Made by a program: the position numbers and the translations under genes. Shown in pieces: positions 1 through 8,699 of a DNA stretch of 64,000 nt (within the stretch, counting starts at the first letter, position 1; each line of letters opens with the position of its first letter). Below the pieces are notes generated by a model. That model made no database searches. It worked only from the letters and a program-made list of their open reading frames with translations, and was not told the origin of the DNA. The stretch covers positions 199,626-263,625 of the forward strand of contig NZ_FNLO01000002.1 of the NCBI RefSeq assembly GCF_900095735.1, in the 5' to 3' direction. Source of the DNA: Chitinasiproducens palmae (GTDB lineage: Bacteria; Pseudomonadota; Gammaproteobacteria; Burkholderiales; Burkholderiaceae).

Positions 1-78
1 CAGTTCGCGCAGCGCGGCGAGAGTCTCAGGGCTCGCTTGGGCTGCCGATGGGTATTCGCGCCATCCGGCTGCATTCAT
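1..78 (-). CDS. N-terminus of probable RraA/LigK-type aldolase (cut by window edge)
   Basis: Only the first 26 codons lie in the window. The ATG (76-78) overlaps the TGA of the upstream 4-oxalomesaconate hydratase gene as ATGA, and AGGAG sits 6 bases before it, so the start is well supported and translation is probably coupled. The visible peptide ends in SPETLAALREL, which resembles the first helix of RraA-like proteins. That family includes 4-carboxy-4-hydroxy-2-oxoadipate aldolase (LigK/GalC), the enzyme after LigJ in the protocatechuate 4,5-cleavage pathway. Identity is inferred mainly from context because the active site is outside the window. Confidence 0.5.
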   Translation of the reverse strand, partial: MNAAGWREYPSAAQASPETLAALREL

Positions 79-1115
79 CTCGTTACTCCTTTGTCTGATC
101 GTTGCCGTTCGAGCTGCGTCGATAAGCGTCCGTACACTGCGCGGGCGTTACCCTCGAAGATGAGCTGCCGTTCCGCGTCGCTGAGCCATTCGATGGCGTC
201 GATGTAGCGGCGCGTGTCGTCGTAGTAATGGCCCGTTTCCGGGTCGATGCCTTGCACGGCACCGATGGTCTCGGACGCAAAGAGAATGTTCTTCGCCGGA
301 ATTACCTTCGCCAGCAGGTCGGCGCCGGGCTGATGGTAGACGCAGGTATCGAAGAACACGTTGTTCAGCAGATATTCGGAGAGCAACGGCCGGCGCATGT
401 CCTGCGCGAGACCGCGGTACCGGCCCCAGTGGTAAGGCACGGCGCCGCCGCCATGCGGAATCACGAACTTCAGCGTCGGGAAGTCGGCGAACAGATCGCC
501 GCTCAACAGTTGCATGAACGCCGACGTGTCGCCGTTGATGTAGTGCGCGCCGGTCGCATGGAAATTGGGATTGCACGACGACGAGACGTGGATCATCGCC
601 GGTACGTCCAGCTCGACCATCGCTTCGTAGAGCGGATACCAAGAGCGGTCGGTCAACGGCAGGCCGGACCAGTGTCCACCGGACGGGTCCGGGTTCAGGT
701 TGCAACCGATGAAGCCGAGCTCTGCCACGCAGCGCCGCAGTTCCGCAATGCAGTTTTCCGGTCCCACCCCCGGCGCCTGCGGCAACTGGCAAACGCCGAC
801 GAAGTTGCGCGGGTAGAGCTGACAGACGCGGTGGACCAGGTCGTTGCATTCGGCCGACCAGACCGCGTTGGCCGCCGCAGTGGCAAGGTGATGACCCATG
901 CCGGCCGCACGTGGCGAGAAGATGGTCACGTCGGTGCCGCGTTCGCGTTGAATGCGGAGCTGTCCGCTCTCGATGCTTTCGCGGATCTCATCGTCACCGA
1001 TGACCGGACGGGGGGGCGGCGCTGCGCCGTCGCGCAAAGCCGCGATCTGTTGCATGCGCCACGCTTCATGCTGCGGCGGCGACGTCGTGTAGTGACCGTG
1101 ACAATCGATGATCAT
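75..1115 (-). CDS. ligJ: 4-oxalomesaconate hydratase, LigJ-type amidohydrolase
   Basis: This 346-residue protein hydrates 4-oxalomesaconate to 4-carboxy-4-hydroxy-2-oxoadipate in the meta (4,5) cleavage pathway of protocatechuate and gallate. It belongs to the amidohydrolase-2 TIM-barrel family. The N-terminal metal motif CHGH (H6, H8), a central MIHVSSSCNP strand and the HGGGAVPYHWGR block are typical of LigJ, and the length fits that family. It is followed by an RraA-like gene that overlaps by 4 bp and preceded, 30 bp upstream, by an MFS permease on the same strand. An operon for uptake and degradation of a lignin-derived aromatic acid is the simplest reading. A related hydratase of unknown substrate remains possible. 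Confidence 0.85.
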   Translation of the reverse strand: MIIDCHGHYTTSPPQHEAWRMQQIAALRDGAAPPPRPVIGDDEIRESIESGQLRIQRERGTDVTIFSPRAAGMGHHLATAAANAVWSAECNDLVHRVCQLYPRNFVGVCQLPQAPGVGPENCIAELRRCVAELGFIGCNLNPDPSGGHWSGLPLTDRSWYPLYEAMVELDVPAMIHVSSSCNPNFHATGAHYINGDTSAFMQLLSGDLFADFPTLKFVIPHGGGAVPYHWGRYRGLAQDMRRPLLSEYLLNNVFFDTCVYHQPGADLLAKVIPAKNILFASETIGAVQGIDPETGHYYDDTRRYIDAIEWLSDAERQLIFEGNARAVYGRLSTQLERQRSDKGVTR

Positions 1116-1145
1116 GCGTGGTGTTCCTGTCGTTAGGCGGCGGTG

Positions 1146-2465
1146 TCAGGTGCGGGCGGTCGGGCCCGTGGCAGGCACCGACGCGTCGTCGTCGGCTGGC
1201 TTGACGCGCATGACCAGCCCGATCACGGTCGCGACCACGAGGAAGGCAGCGATCGTCAGTAACGCGTATCGGAAGTTGCCGGTTGCGCTGCGCACCAGAC
1301 CGATCGTCCAGGGACCGACCACGCCGCCGAATTGCGCGATGGTGTTGATCAGCGCAATGGTGGCGGCGCCTGCCGCTCCGGTCCTGAACGACGACGCAAG
1401 GCTCCAGAACAGTGGGTTGCCTGCGTAGATAAACAATCCCGTCACGCACAGCAGGGCGTAGGCGACGATTGGATTCGGTGCGTAGGCGCTGCCGGTGATC
1501 GCAATCGCGCTCATGCCGTAGACGAAGGCAAGATGTTTCTTGCGGTCGCCGGTGCGGTCCGAACTGCGGCTGATGATGAATGTGCCGAGCACGCCGAGCA
1601 GCGGTGGGGCGGCCGACAGAAAGCCGACCTCGATATTGCTCAGGTTGCCGAGGCTCTTGACGATTTGCGGGAGCCACAGGAAGAGGCCGTAGATCCCGAC
1701 CAGCGCGCAGCCGAACAGGCAGGCTAGACTCCACACACGAATGTCGCTGACCACCCGCAGCAGCGGGAAGTGCGTGCTGCCGCCAACTTCTTCGCGTTCG
1801 GCCGCGAGCGTCGCCTCCAGCCATTGCTTTTCGGCGTTGTCGAGCCAGTCGGCGTCAGCGGGGCGCTCGGTCATCACGCGCAGGGTCACGAGGCCAAGCA
1901 ACATCGCCGGAATGCCCTCGAGGATGAACATCCACTGCCAGCCTTGCAAGCCGAGCAAGCCGTTGGCGTAGGTCATCAGGACAGTCGAGATCGGCCCACC
2001 CAGCACTGCCGAGAACGAACCCGCGATGATGTAGCCGCCCACTGCCCGCGCGCGGTAACGTACCGGGAACCACTTCGTCAAATAGACCGCCACCCCGGGA
2101 AGGAAACCTGCTTCCATCACCCCGAGCAGGAAACGCAGGAAATAGAAGCTCTTGTCGCCAACCACGAAGGCCGTCGCGGCAGCCACCGCGCCCCAGGTCA
2201 GCAAGATGCGCGCAATCCAGCGGCGTGCCCCGACGCGATGCAGCAGCAAGTTGCTGGGCACCTCCAGGACCATGTAGCCAATAAAGAAGATGCTGCCAGC
2301 GAAACCGAACACCGCGGGCGAGAAACCCAGCGCCTTGTTCATGTCGAGCGCTGCGAAGCCGATGTTGATGCGGTCTAGGTAGTTGAAGAACATCATTGCG
2401 AAGAGCAGGGGCATGAGCCGCCTGTAAACCTTTCGCATGGTTGCCGCTTCGTCGAATGCGTTCAT
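1146..2465 (-). CDS. MFS transporter, anion:cation symporter (ACS) family
   Basis: The product is a 439-residue inner-membrane symporter with 12 predicted hydrophobic segments. The motif NYLDRINIGFA at about residues 28-38 is the signature of the ACS family, which contains phthalate, tartrate and gallate permeases. The open frame extends 41 codons upstream, but ATG at 2465 is preceded by GGAGAC at good spacing and begins where the family begins. It lies 30 bp upstream of the ligJ-type gene, so it probably imports the aromatic or dicarboxylic substrate of that pathway. The substrate itself cannot be read from sequence. Confidence 0.85.
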   Translation of the reverse strand: MNAFDEAATMRKVYRRLMPLLFAMMFFNYLDRINIGFAALDMNKALGFSPAVFGFAGSIFFIGYMVLEVPSNLLLHRVGARRWIARILLTWGAVAAATAFVVGDKSFYFLRFLLGVMEAGFLPGVAVYLTKWFPVRYRARAVGGYIIAGSFSAVLGGPISTVLMTYANGLLGLQGWQWMFILEGIPAMLLGLVTLRVMTERPADADWLDNAEKQWLEATLAAEREEVGGSTHFPLLRVVSDIRVWSLACLFGCALVGIYGLFLWLPQIVKSLGNLSNIEVGFLSAAPPLLGVLGTFIISRSSDRTGDRKKHLAFVYGMSAIAITGSAYAPNPIVAYALLCVTGLFIYAGNPLFWSLASSFRTGAAGAATIALINTIAQFGGVVGPWTIGLVRSATGNFRYALLTIAAFLVVATVIGLVMRVKPADDDASVPATGPTART

Positions 2466-2635
2466 GCCGTCTCCACGTTCTTGTTCGTCCGATCGCGAGG
2501 GCTCTGTGGCCCTGTTCGCGGGCGGTCCGTGCCGCCTGTCGCCTCGCATCCGGCCGCGGGTGCGACGGAGACGAGCTATCCGGATCAAGAATAAGAATCG
2601 TGGCGGCCCGCGTCCAAGACGCGTTCCTTATGCTT

Positions 2636-2655
2636 CTATAAGTCCGTCCTTATAG
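2636..2655. promoter_or_regulatory. CTATAAG-N6-CTTATAG inverted repeat, possible LysR site
   Basis: Perfect 7-bp arms CTATAAG (2636-2642) and CTTATAG (2649-2655) separated by 6 bases, overlapping the stop codon of the lysR gene and 170 bp upstream of the permease ATG. The size and spacing suit a LysR operator for the MFS-ligJ transcript. A weak terminator is the alternative. Function is inferred. Confidence 0.35.
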
Positions 2656-3547
2656 TAGGCCGGTCTTGCGGCGTTGGAAGACACGCCAGGAAGCTCCGTA
2701 GGTGTGCGGAGTTCTCGTCGCTGCGAACGGTTGCGACAAGCGTCGACCATGTCGCCCCCCCCGCGCCGGCAAGATGCCGAAACACGACGTCGGCTCGCCC
2801 ATGCCTGGCCACGGACTCACCGACGAAAGCGACGCCGAGCCCCGCGGCCACCAGGGCAATGGCTGTCTGTATCTCGTACGCCTGATGGGCCACGAAAGGG
2901 GTGACACCGGCATCGCGATACAGACCTTGCACAGTGCGACTGAATTGCGCGTTGCGGTGCTTCGGATAGAGGATGAGCGGCGTGTCTTCCAATTCGGCAA
3001 TGCGGATCTTCTTGCGGCCCGCGAGCGGATGATCGGGCGACAGCGCCACGACGATGTGCTCCCGCAGCAGCGGATAGGCGGTGCAGCCGGGTATCTCAAG
3101 CGGCTGACGCCCGATGCCGACATGGATGCGGGCGTCGCGCAGCGCGTCGGTTTGCTCTTCGGTCAGCATCTCGAAGAGCTTCAGTTCCACTTCAGGATAG
3201 GCGTGATGGAAGGCCTTCAACGCCGGCGGCAGGATGCTGTACATCGCGGAGCGGGTGAAGCCGATGGACAGCCAGCCACGGCGTCCCATGCCGATTTCGC
3301 GGGTACCGAGACTCGCTTGCTCGCACGAGCCAAGGATCTGACGGGCTTCGGTGCGTAGGTATTGCCCGGCTTCCGTAAGCCGCAATGGTCGCCTGGCGCG
3401 ATCGACCAGTTGCGTGCCGAGACGTTCCTCCAGCAGCCGTATTTGCTGGCTGAGCGCTGGCTGAGCAATGTGCAGTCGCTCCGCAGCCCGACTGAAATTC
3501 AGTTCCTCGGCGAGGATGACGAAGCACTGCAAGGACCTGAAATTCAT
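2636..3547 (-). CDS. LysR-family transcriptional regulator (CbnR/CatR type)
   Basis: This is a 303-residue LysR regulator. An N-terminal winged HTH (residues 1-60, with FSRAAERLHIAQPALSQQI) is followed by a two-lobed effector domain. ATG at 3547 is preceded by GAGGAG at ideal spacing, and the 84 codons upstream do not look like LysR sequence. It is upstream of and in the same orientation as the MFS-ligJ genes, and is the likely regulator of that operon. The HTH is of the subfamily that usually responds to muconate or chloromuconate-like ring-cleavage products. A dyad at the 3' end of the gene (2636-2655) is a possible operator for the downstream permease. Confidence 0.85.
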   Translation of the reverse strand: MNFRSLQCFVILAEELNFSRAAERLHIAQPALSQQIRLLEERLGTQLVDRARRPLRLTEAGQYLRTEARQILGSCEQASLGTREIGMGRRGWLSIGFTRSAMYSILPPALKAFHHAYPEVELKLFEMLTEEQTDALRDARIHVGIGRQPLEIPGCTAYPLLREHIVVALSPDHPLAGRKKIRIAELEDTPLILYPKHRNAQFSRTVQGLYRDAGVTPFVAHQAYEIQTAIALVAAGLGVAFVGESVARHGRADVVFRHLAGAGGATWSTLVATVRSDENSAHLRSFLACLPTPQDRPTIRTDL

Positions 3548-3918
3548 TATGGTTCTCCTCAGGGCAGCGGCAAACACGGTGCGTATCGCGGCCTTCGCAA
3601 ACACGCCGGGCGTGCGCATCAGCAGCCATGATGTCATGCGAGAACGCGCATCGGCCAGCGGTGCCGGTCGCGCGATGTAAGGAGATGCTTGGCACGTCGT
3701 CGTGCACGGCGTACCATCGCGCGGCCGAACTGGTCGGAAGGATATGGGCGCCGCCACCCCGCTGGAACGGTCGCGACGCGCTGGGCGAACGCAGAGCAAG
3801 TCGGCTTACTGACTGCATGGTCGGACAGAAGTGAAGGGCAGAGGACAGGTTGGCCATTACCGTTCGCCGTCCGTGCCCGTCTCCGCTCGACACCTCGGAA
3901 CGAACAGACAGGCCTGTT
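3548..3918. other. Gap without recognisable gene
   Basis: Upstream region of the lysR gene. Apart from the GAGGAG ribosome binding site next to 3547, no coding sequence, hairpin or repeat that I can support was seen. Confidence 0.5.
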
Positions 3919-4300
3919 CATCCTTTGATGGCCGGATCGGGACGTTTCGCCATACCGCCATTGCAGGATAACAGGCCCGGCGATTCGCCAAGGGTATGTG
4001 CGACCCGGCGGCAATCAAAGAGGGGCGCGGTGAATCGCCGCCGCGTCACGTACCGACCCGGCGTGAACGCTTGTCACCGGCAGGTCGGCAAAGCCAACGT
4101 CTTGCATGCAGGCGATCAACTCTCCTGCATCGACACCGCGCTTGCCGCGCCCGGACCTGATCGAAATCCTGCAAAGACCGAAGACTCGCGGCGCTGACGA
4201 AAACGACCTCGGCGTCTGAAAGCGCCGCCTTCGCATGTCTCGAACGCTGCCTGTTCCCGCTCATTGCCCACGTCCACGCGACCATGTCGACAAGCAGCCG
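3919..4300 (-). pseudogene. Decayed PIN-domain (VapC-like) toxin
   Basis: No single open frame exists, but switching frames on the minus strand gives an ordered set of PIN-domain pieces. These are LLVDMVAWTWAMSGN, then AKAALSDAEVVFVSAASL, then GVDAGELIACMQDVGFADLP followed by VTSVHAG, and finally FDCRRVAHTLGESPGLLSC ending at a TGA (3919-3921). They match the usual N-terminal Asp strand, central helix and C-terminal (D/E)-FDR..A block of type II PIN ribonuclease toxins. At least two frameshifts separate the pieces and the first acidic motif is altered (VDMV for the usual VDTH), so it is dead. It directly follows an antitoxin remnant in the correct order. Confidence 0.6.
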
Positions 4301-4311
4301 CGTAGCCGTCT

Positions 4312-4520
4312 GTCAGATGCCGTCGGCAGGTCATCTGGCAAAGGTGCATCGAAGCCGCCAGCGATCCTGATTTTCCCTTACATCAAGCCGAGGTCGGTTC
4401 TTCCACCTTGCTCGGCGCGTACCGGCCTGACCAATCCGGTACCTGCATTGGCGACAACCGCCCGCTCACCAGTGCTTCGATGCACGTCGAAAGATGCGAT
4501 CTGGCGTCGTGGCAATCCAC
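4312..4520 (-). pseudogene. Decayed Phd/YefM-type antitoxin
   Basis: Minus-strand frames give VDCHDARSHLSTCIEALVSG, then, after a frameshift, ERAVVANAGTGLVRPVRAEQ, then an in-frame TAA, then GKIRIAGGFDAPLPDDL. These correspond to the beta-strand and helix of the Phd DNA-binding domain, its central valine-rich strand, and the C-terminal toxin-binding tail, in which a FDAPLPDD motif is typical. One frameshift and one nonsense codon make it nonfunctional. It precedes the PIN-domain remnant, so the two together are a fossil phd-vapC type module. Confidence 0.6.
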
Positions 4521-4842
4521 CTTCGGCTTTCAATCACTGCGGCTGGTGTCGCCAAGCTCAGGCCAGACAGAGAATTGCGCCGAACACGACTTCGCCCTGG
4601 CCGATGATCGGCAGCGCCATAATCTCGAAATTCGAACTATCGGCCGGCTACGACGTTCAAGGAAGTGGTGTCCGTCGGACACCCCGGCAGACGGAGCGGG
4701 CGAGAGGGCTACCCGTGTTGAAACGGCTGACCACGCGTTTTCGATTCGGCGATCGCGGTGCTCGAAGGACGTTTCGCGCGCCGCGTCAGGCAACCCAAAA
4801 CCTGAGCCTCGTCAAAGCGCTTTCGCGTGCGAAGCGCGGTGG
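4521..4842. other. Degenerate gap, one conserved-looking peptide
   Basis: No intact gene. On the minus strand at about 4560-4620 one frame reads ALPIIGQGEVVFGAILCLA, which looks like the end of a GAF-type sensor domain. It is bounded by stops, and no family can be assigned. Confidence 0.25.
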
Positions 4843-4887
4843 GAAAATAAAACCCCGGGTGTCAGACTTTGCATGCCTGACACCCGG
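4843..4887 (-). terminator. Rho-independent terminator of the hydantoin operon
   Basis: A perfect 11-bp stem, CCGGGTGTCAG (4855-4865) with CTGACACCCGG (4877-4887), has an 11-base loop. Read on the minus strand it is followed by GGTTTTATTTTCCC, a T-rich tail. It lies 35 bp beyond the stop of the MFS gene at 4923, the last gene of the minus-strand hydantoin operon. Confidence 0.8.
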
Positions 4888-4922
4888 CTTCGTTCATCGA
4901 GCTTGTTGATGGACTGGTCGGC

Positions 4923-6170
4923 TTATTCGAGTTCGACGCCTTTCAGTTCGGGAATCAACACGGTGGTCGCGATTACATCGACGACATAGATGCATGCCAG
5001 TGCCGCGATTGCCGTGCCGAACGAGTAGTAACTCGCGACCGTACCAATGGCGAGCGGCCCGAACCCGCCCACCGCACGCCCGATACTCCACAGCACGTTC
5101 TGCGCGGTGCCGCGTGCATGCGTCGGATAAAGCTCGGCCATCAGCGCACCGTAACCGCCCATCATGCCGTTCACGAACACACCCACTACCATGCCGCCGA
5201 TCAAAAGCGCTTCGGGCGTCGTCATGCGCGAATACACGAACACCATGATCAGCGCGCCGATCTGGTACATCACGAAAGTCGGCTTGCGGCCGATGCGATC
5301 CGCCAGTTGCCCGAAAATCCAGATGCCCACCAGCATGCCGAGAATCGATGCTGCGGTCCATGTCGCCGACTTCGCGAGCGTGAAGCCGAACTGCTTGGTC
5401 AGATAGCCCGGCATCCAGATGATGAGCCCGTAGTAGCCGAAGTTCTGCACCGAGCACATGATGATCATGCCGATGCTGCGCTTCGTGGTCGTCGCATCGC
5501 GGAACAGGGTCTTGAGCGGAAACTCATGCTTCTTGCGTGCGGCCTTCTCAATGAAGATTTCCGATTCGCCGATGGCCTTGCGGATCACGAAGGACAGGAC
5601 CGCAGGCGCAAGACCCACCAGGAACATGCCGCGCCAGCCGATATGCGGCAGCAGCACCGGCGTCACGAGCGCTGCAATCAGCACGCCGATCTGCCAGCCC
5701 ATGCCGACATAGGACGACACCCGACCGCGTTTTTCAGCCGGCCACGCCTCGATGGCGAGCGCCATGCCGATGCCGAACTCGCCGCCGAGACCGAGCCCGG
5801 CGATGAAGCGGTATGCGAGCAGATCGTGATAGCCCTGCGCGAACGCACACAGACCCGTGAACACCGCGAACAGCAGGATGGTGTAGGTCAGCACGCGCAC
5901 GCGGCCGAGATAGTCGCTCAGAATGCCGAAGCCGATACCGCCGGCCACACCGCCGACGAGCGTCCATGTAACGAGCGAGCCGGCTTGCGCCGACGTGAGG
6001 CCGAGGTCCGACGAGATAAGGCTCAGCATGAAGCCTAGGATCAGCAGGTCGAAACCGTCCATCGCGTAGCCGGAAATGGACGCGACGAGCGCGCGGACAT
6101 GCGGCGGCCCGAACATGGACTTGTCCTGAGCGCCGTGCATCGCGGCGCTCTGGTCAGCGTGATGATTCAT
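4923..6170 (-). CDS. MFS transporter, probable hydantoin/carbamoyl-amino-acid permease
   Basis: The product is a 415-residue MFS protein with 12 hydrophobic segments, a SGYAMDGFDLLILGFML first helix, the loop 2-3 motif SDYLGRVRVL, and the repeat GQLADRIGRKPTF in loop 8-9. This places it with the aromatic-acid/metabolite:H+ symporters. It is the last gene of the hydantoin operon, 23 bp after the carbamoylase gene, and a terminator follows. By position it should import a hydantoin, a pyrimidine-like ring or an N-carbamoyl amino acid. The family does not normally include Mhp1-type hydantoin carriers, so the substrate is inferred only from context. Confidence 0.85.
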   Translation of the reverse strand: MNHHADQSAAMHGAQDKSMFGPPHVRALVASISGYAMDGFDLLILGFMLSLISSDLGLTSAQAGSLVTWTLVGGVAGGIGFGILSDYLGRVRVLTYTILLFAVFTGLCAFAQGYHDLLAYRFIAGLGLGGEFGIGMALAIEAWPAEKRGRVSSYVGMGWQIGVLIAALVTPVLLPHIGWRGMFLVGLAPAVLSFVIRKAIGESEIFIEKAARKKHEFPLKTLFRDATTTKRSIGMIIMCSVQNFGYYGLIIWMPGYLTKQFGFTLAKSATWTAASILGMLVGIWIFGQLADRIGRKPTFVMYQIGALIMVFVYSRMTTPEALLIGGMVVGVFVNGMMGGYGALMAELYPTHARGTAQNVLWSIGRAVGGFGPLAIGTVASYYSFGTAIAALACIYVVDVIATTVLIPELKGVELE

Positions 6171-6193
6171 CGTATGGTCCCCTCGTGTGCGCG

Positions 6194-7150
6194 TCAGTTG
6201 AGTGCCTCGGGATCGTGCGGCAGCGCTTCGCCCGCGCCGGTACGCTCGACCAGCAGCCCGTAGTGTTCTGGCCGGCGATGCTTCGCAAAGTTGAAGACGT
6301 GCTCGCGGAACGTGTCGCCGATGGCGAGGTCGACGTTAGCGAAAATAACTTCGTCTTCTTCGGTGACGCTCTGCGCGGCGATCTCGCCCGAGGGCGCGAC
6401 GATCACCGAGCCGCCGATCATGTGGAAACCGTCTTCCTTGCCGCACTTCGCGGCGGCGGCGATCCACATCGCGTTCTGATAAGCGCTTGCTTGCAGCGTC
6501 ACGAGATGCGTATGCATGCGCAGATGCACCGGTTCCGGCCAGTGGATGTTGAGCGACGGCGTGTTGTAGCCGAGCACGCCCAGTTCCGCGCCTTGCAGCG
6601 ACATTGCGCGCCACGTTTCCGGCCAGCGGCGATCGTTGCAGATGCACATGCCGAGCTTAGCGCCCATAGTCTCGACGACCGGGAAGCCGGTGTTGCCCAC
6701 GCTGAAGAACTTCTTCTCAAGATGCTGGAACGGCGCGTCCGGCTTGTGGTCCGCGTGGCCAGGCAAATGCGTCTTGCGGTACTTCGCAACGATCTTGCCG
6801 CTGTCGTCGACGATGATCGCCGTGTTGAACGCTTCGCCCGTCGAGGTCAGTTCCGCATAACCGAGATAGAAGCCGATGCCCGCTGCGCGCGCCGCCTCGA
6901 AGAGCGGCTGCGCGTCCGGGTTCGGCATCGTGCGTTCGAAGAAACGTTCGATGGCCGCTTCCTCGCTCATCCAGTAGCGCGGGAAGAATGTCGTGAGCGC
7001 AAGCTCCGGGAACACGACGAACTTCGCGCTGCGCGACTTCGCTTCCATCAGCATGTCGATCAGCCGCTTGACGACGGCCTGACGATCGTCGGCGAGATGG
7101 ACCGGTCCCATCTGCGCTACCGCGAGCCCGATTTTGCGTGACTTGGTCAT
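6194..7150 (-). CDS. hyuC: N-carbamoyl-D-amino-acid hydrolase (D-carbamoylase)
   Basis: This 318-residue nitrilase-superfamily amidase hydrolyses N-carbamoyl-D-amino acids to the D-amino acid, CO2 and ammonia. The catalytic triad is visible as E49 in FPELALTTFFPRYW, K126 in KYRKTHLPGH and C171 in GMCICNDRRWPE. The stretch after the first glutamate and the HADHKPDAPFQHLEK insertion are typical of D-carbamoylases rather than beta-ureidopropionases. The gene follows the hydantoinase gene by 23 bp, so the two consecutive ring-opening and decarbamoylation steps are encoded together. It is cytoplasmic, with no signal peptide. Confidence 0.9.
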   Translation of the reverse strand: MTKSRKIGLAVAQMGPVHLADDRQAVVKRLIDMLMEAKSRSAKFVVFPELALTTFFPRYWMSEEAAIERFFERTMPNPDAQPLFEAARAAGIGFYLGYAELTSTGEAFNTAIIVDDSGKIVAKYRKTHLPGHADHKPDAPFQHLEKKFFSVGNTGFPVVETMGAKLGMCICNDRRWPETWRAMSLQGAELGVLGYNTPSLNIHWPEPVHLRMHTHLVTLQASAYQNAMWIAAAAKCGKEDGFHMIGGSVIVAPSGEIAAQSVTEEDEVIFANVDLAIGDTFREHVFNFAKHRRPEHYGLLVERTGAGEALPHDPEALN

Positions 7151-7173
7151 GACTTCCTCTTTCGTTTTCAGTT

Positions 7174-8676
7174 TCAGTGTTGACGATCGGTGTAGCCGAA
7201 GCCTGTATGACCTTCGGTGTTGCCGTCGGCAAGCGCGCGGAAGAACTGACCGCGTGCGGAGATTTGACGTTCTTTCTGAAAGGGCAACGGTGTGCCGCGC
7301 GCGATGAAGCGGCCGCTGCCAGGCGCGGCGTCGAACGCGCCGTCGTCGACGATCACGCGGCCCGCGCTCACCACGGTGCGCGGCCAGCCCGTGACCTTCA
7401 TGCCTTCGTACGGTGTATAGCCGACATGATCATGCAGTTCGGACGCTGTCAGCACGACTTCGTGCTTCGGGTCCCACACGGCGATATCCGCATCCGCGCC
7501 GGTTTCAATCAGCCCCTTGCGCGGCGCGATGCCGTACATGCGCGCGTGATTCGTCGAGGTGAGCGCGACGAATTCCGGCAGGGTCATGCGGCCCGTGTTC
7601 ACGCCTTCAGAGAACATCAACGGCAGACGCGTTTCGAGGCCCGGCATGCCGTTGGCCATCTGCTTGAACGTGGTATCGTCTCCGTGCGGCAGCTTGCCGG
7701 TGTGGTCGTAGCGATAGGGGGCATGATCCGACGACACGGTTTGCAGCACGCCTTCCTTGAGCGCGGTCCACAGCGCCGCTTGCGCGGCCCGGTCACGCAA
7801 CGGCGGGCTGCAGCAATACTTCGCGCCCTCGACGCCGGGCAGGTCCATCGCATCTTCCGTGAGCAACATGTAATGCGGGCAGGTTTCGCCAAAGACCTGC
7901 GCGCCGATACGTTGCGCGGCGCTGATCGTCGCGATCGCATCCGGAGCGGACACGTGTACGATCAGCACGGGCACGTCGAAGAGCTTCGAGAGCTGAATGA
8001 CGCGGTTCGTCGCTTCGCCTTCGGCCAGCGCAACATGGCTGGTCGCGTGATACTTCGGCGCGGTGCGGCCGCTTTCGAGGAGCTTCTGCGAGACCCACTT
8101 GATGACGTCGTTGTTCTCCGCGTGCACCATCACGAGCGCGTTTTCGCGTGAGGCGAGCGCGAGCACGTCAAGCATCTGATAGTCGTCGATCTTCAATTGC
8201 TCGTAGGTCATGTAGACCTTGAACGACGTAATGCCCTTGCGAATCTGTTCGACCAGATCTTCCTGCAAGGTTTTCTGGTCGGTCTCCGAGACGATCAGGT
8301 GATAGCTCCAGTCGATGACCGACTTCTCGGTCGCGAGTGCCGCATAGTCTTCCGCGACCTGCTTGAGCGAGTGGCCGCGATGTTGCGCGGCGAATGGCAC
8401 GATCATCGTGGTGCCACCGCACGCGGCGGACACGCTCGCCGAATACCAATCGTCCGCGCCCATGATGCCCATGCCCGAGCGCTGCTCGACGTGGCAATGC
8501 GTGTCGATTCCGCCTGGCAGCACGTATTTGCCCGTCGCGTCGATATCGCGCTTGCCGGCAGGCAGGCCGCGCGCCACCGCGACGATGCGCTCGCCAACGA
8601 TGCCCACGTCCGCCTCGAACACCTCTTTGTCCGATGCGACCAGGCCGTTGCGTATCGTCAGGTCGAATTGATCCAT
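7174..8676 (-). CDS. hyuA: D-hydantoinase / dihydropyrimidinase
   Basis: This roughly 500-residue cyclic amidohydrolase opens 5-substituted hydantoins or dihydropyrimidines to N-carbamoyl amino acids. PGGIDTHCHVE near residue 60 holds the two N-terminal metal histidines, SFKVYMTYEQL near 150 holds the lysine that is normally carboxylated, and VHAENND near 180 holds the next metal histidine. The C-terminus runs RGQFFRALADGNTEGHTGF, close to bacterial D-hydantoinases. ATG at 8676 (MDQFDL) matches family N-termini; ATG at 8688 (MYKTMDQ) is an equally possible start, as neither has a strong ribosome site. It sits between a racemase gene and the carbamoylase gene. Confidence 0.9.
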   Translation of the reverse strand: MDQFDLTIRNGLVASDKEVFEADVGIVGERIVAVARGLPAGKRDIDATGKYVLPGGIDTHCHVEQRSGMGIMGADDWYSASVSAACGGTTMIVPFAAQHRGHSLKQVAEDYAALATEKSVIDWSYHLIVSETDQKTLQEDLVEQIRKGITSFKVYMTYEQLKIDDYQMLDVLALASRENALVMVHAENNDVIKWVSQKLLESGRTAPKYHATSHVALAEGEATNRVIQLSKLFDVPVLIVHVSAPDAIATISAAQRIGAQVFGETCPHYMLLTEDAMDLPGVEGAKYCCSPPLRDRAAQAALWTALKEGVLQTVSSDHAPYRYDHTGKLPHGDDTTFKQMANGMPGLETRLPLMFSEGVNTGRMTLPEFVALTSTNHARMYGIAPRKGLIETGADADIAVWDPKHEVVLTASELHDHVGYTPYEGMKVTGWPRTVVSAGRVIVDDGAFDAAPGSGRFIARGTPLPFQKERQISARGQFFRALADGNTEGHTGFGYTDRQH

Positions 8677-8699
8677 AGTCTTGTACATCCGCTTGAGAT

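Noticed and set aside
228-1136. 302-codon open frame on the plus strand
   Set aside because: Antisense to the ligJ-type gene, no recognisable domain.
4540-4640. Remnant of an IclR or GAF-domain regulator
   Set aside because: One peptide of about 20 residues looks conserved, but flanking frames are broken and no second motif supports a family.
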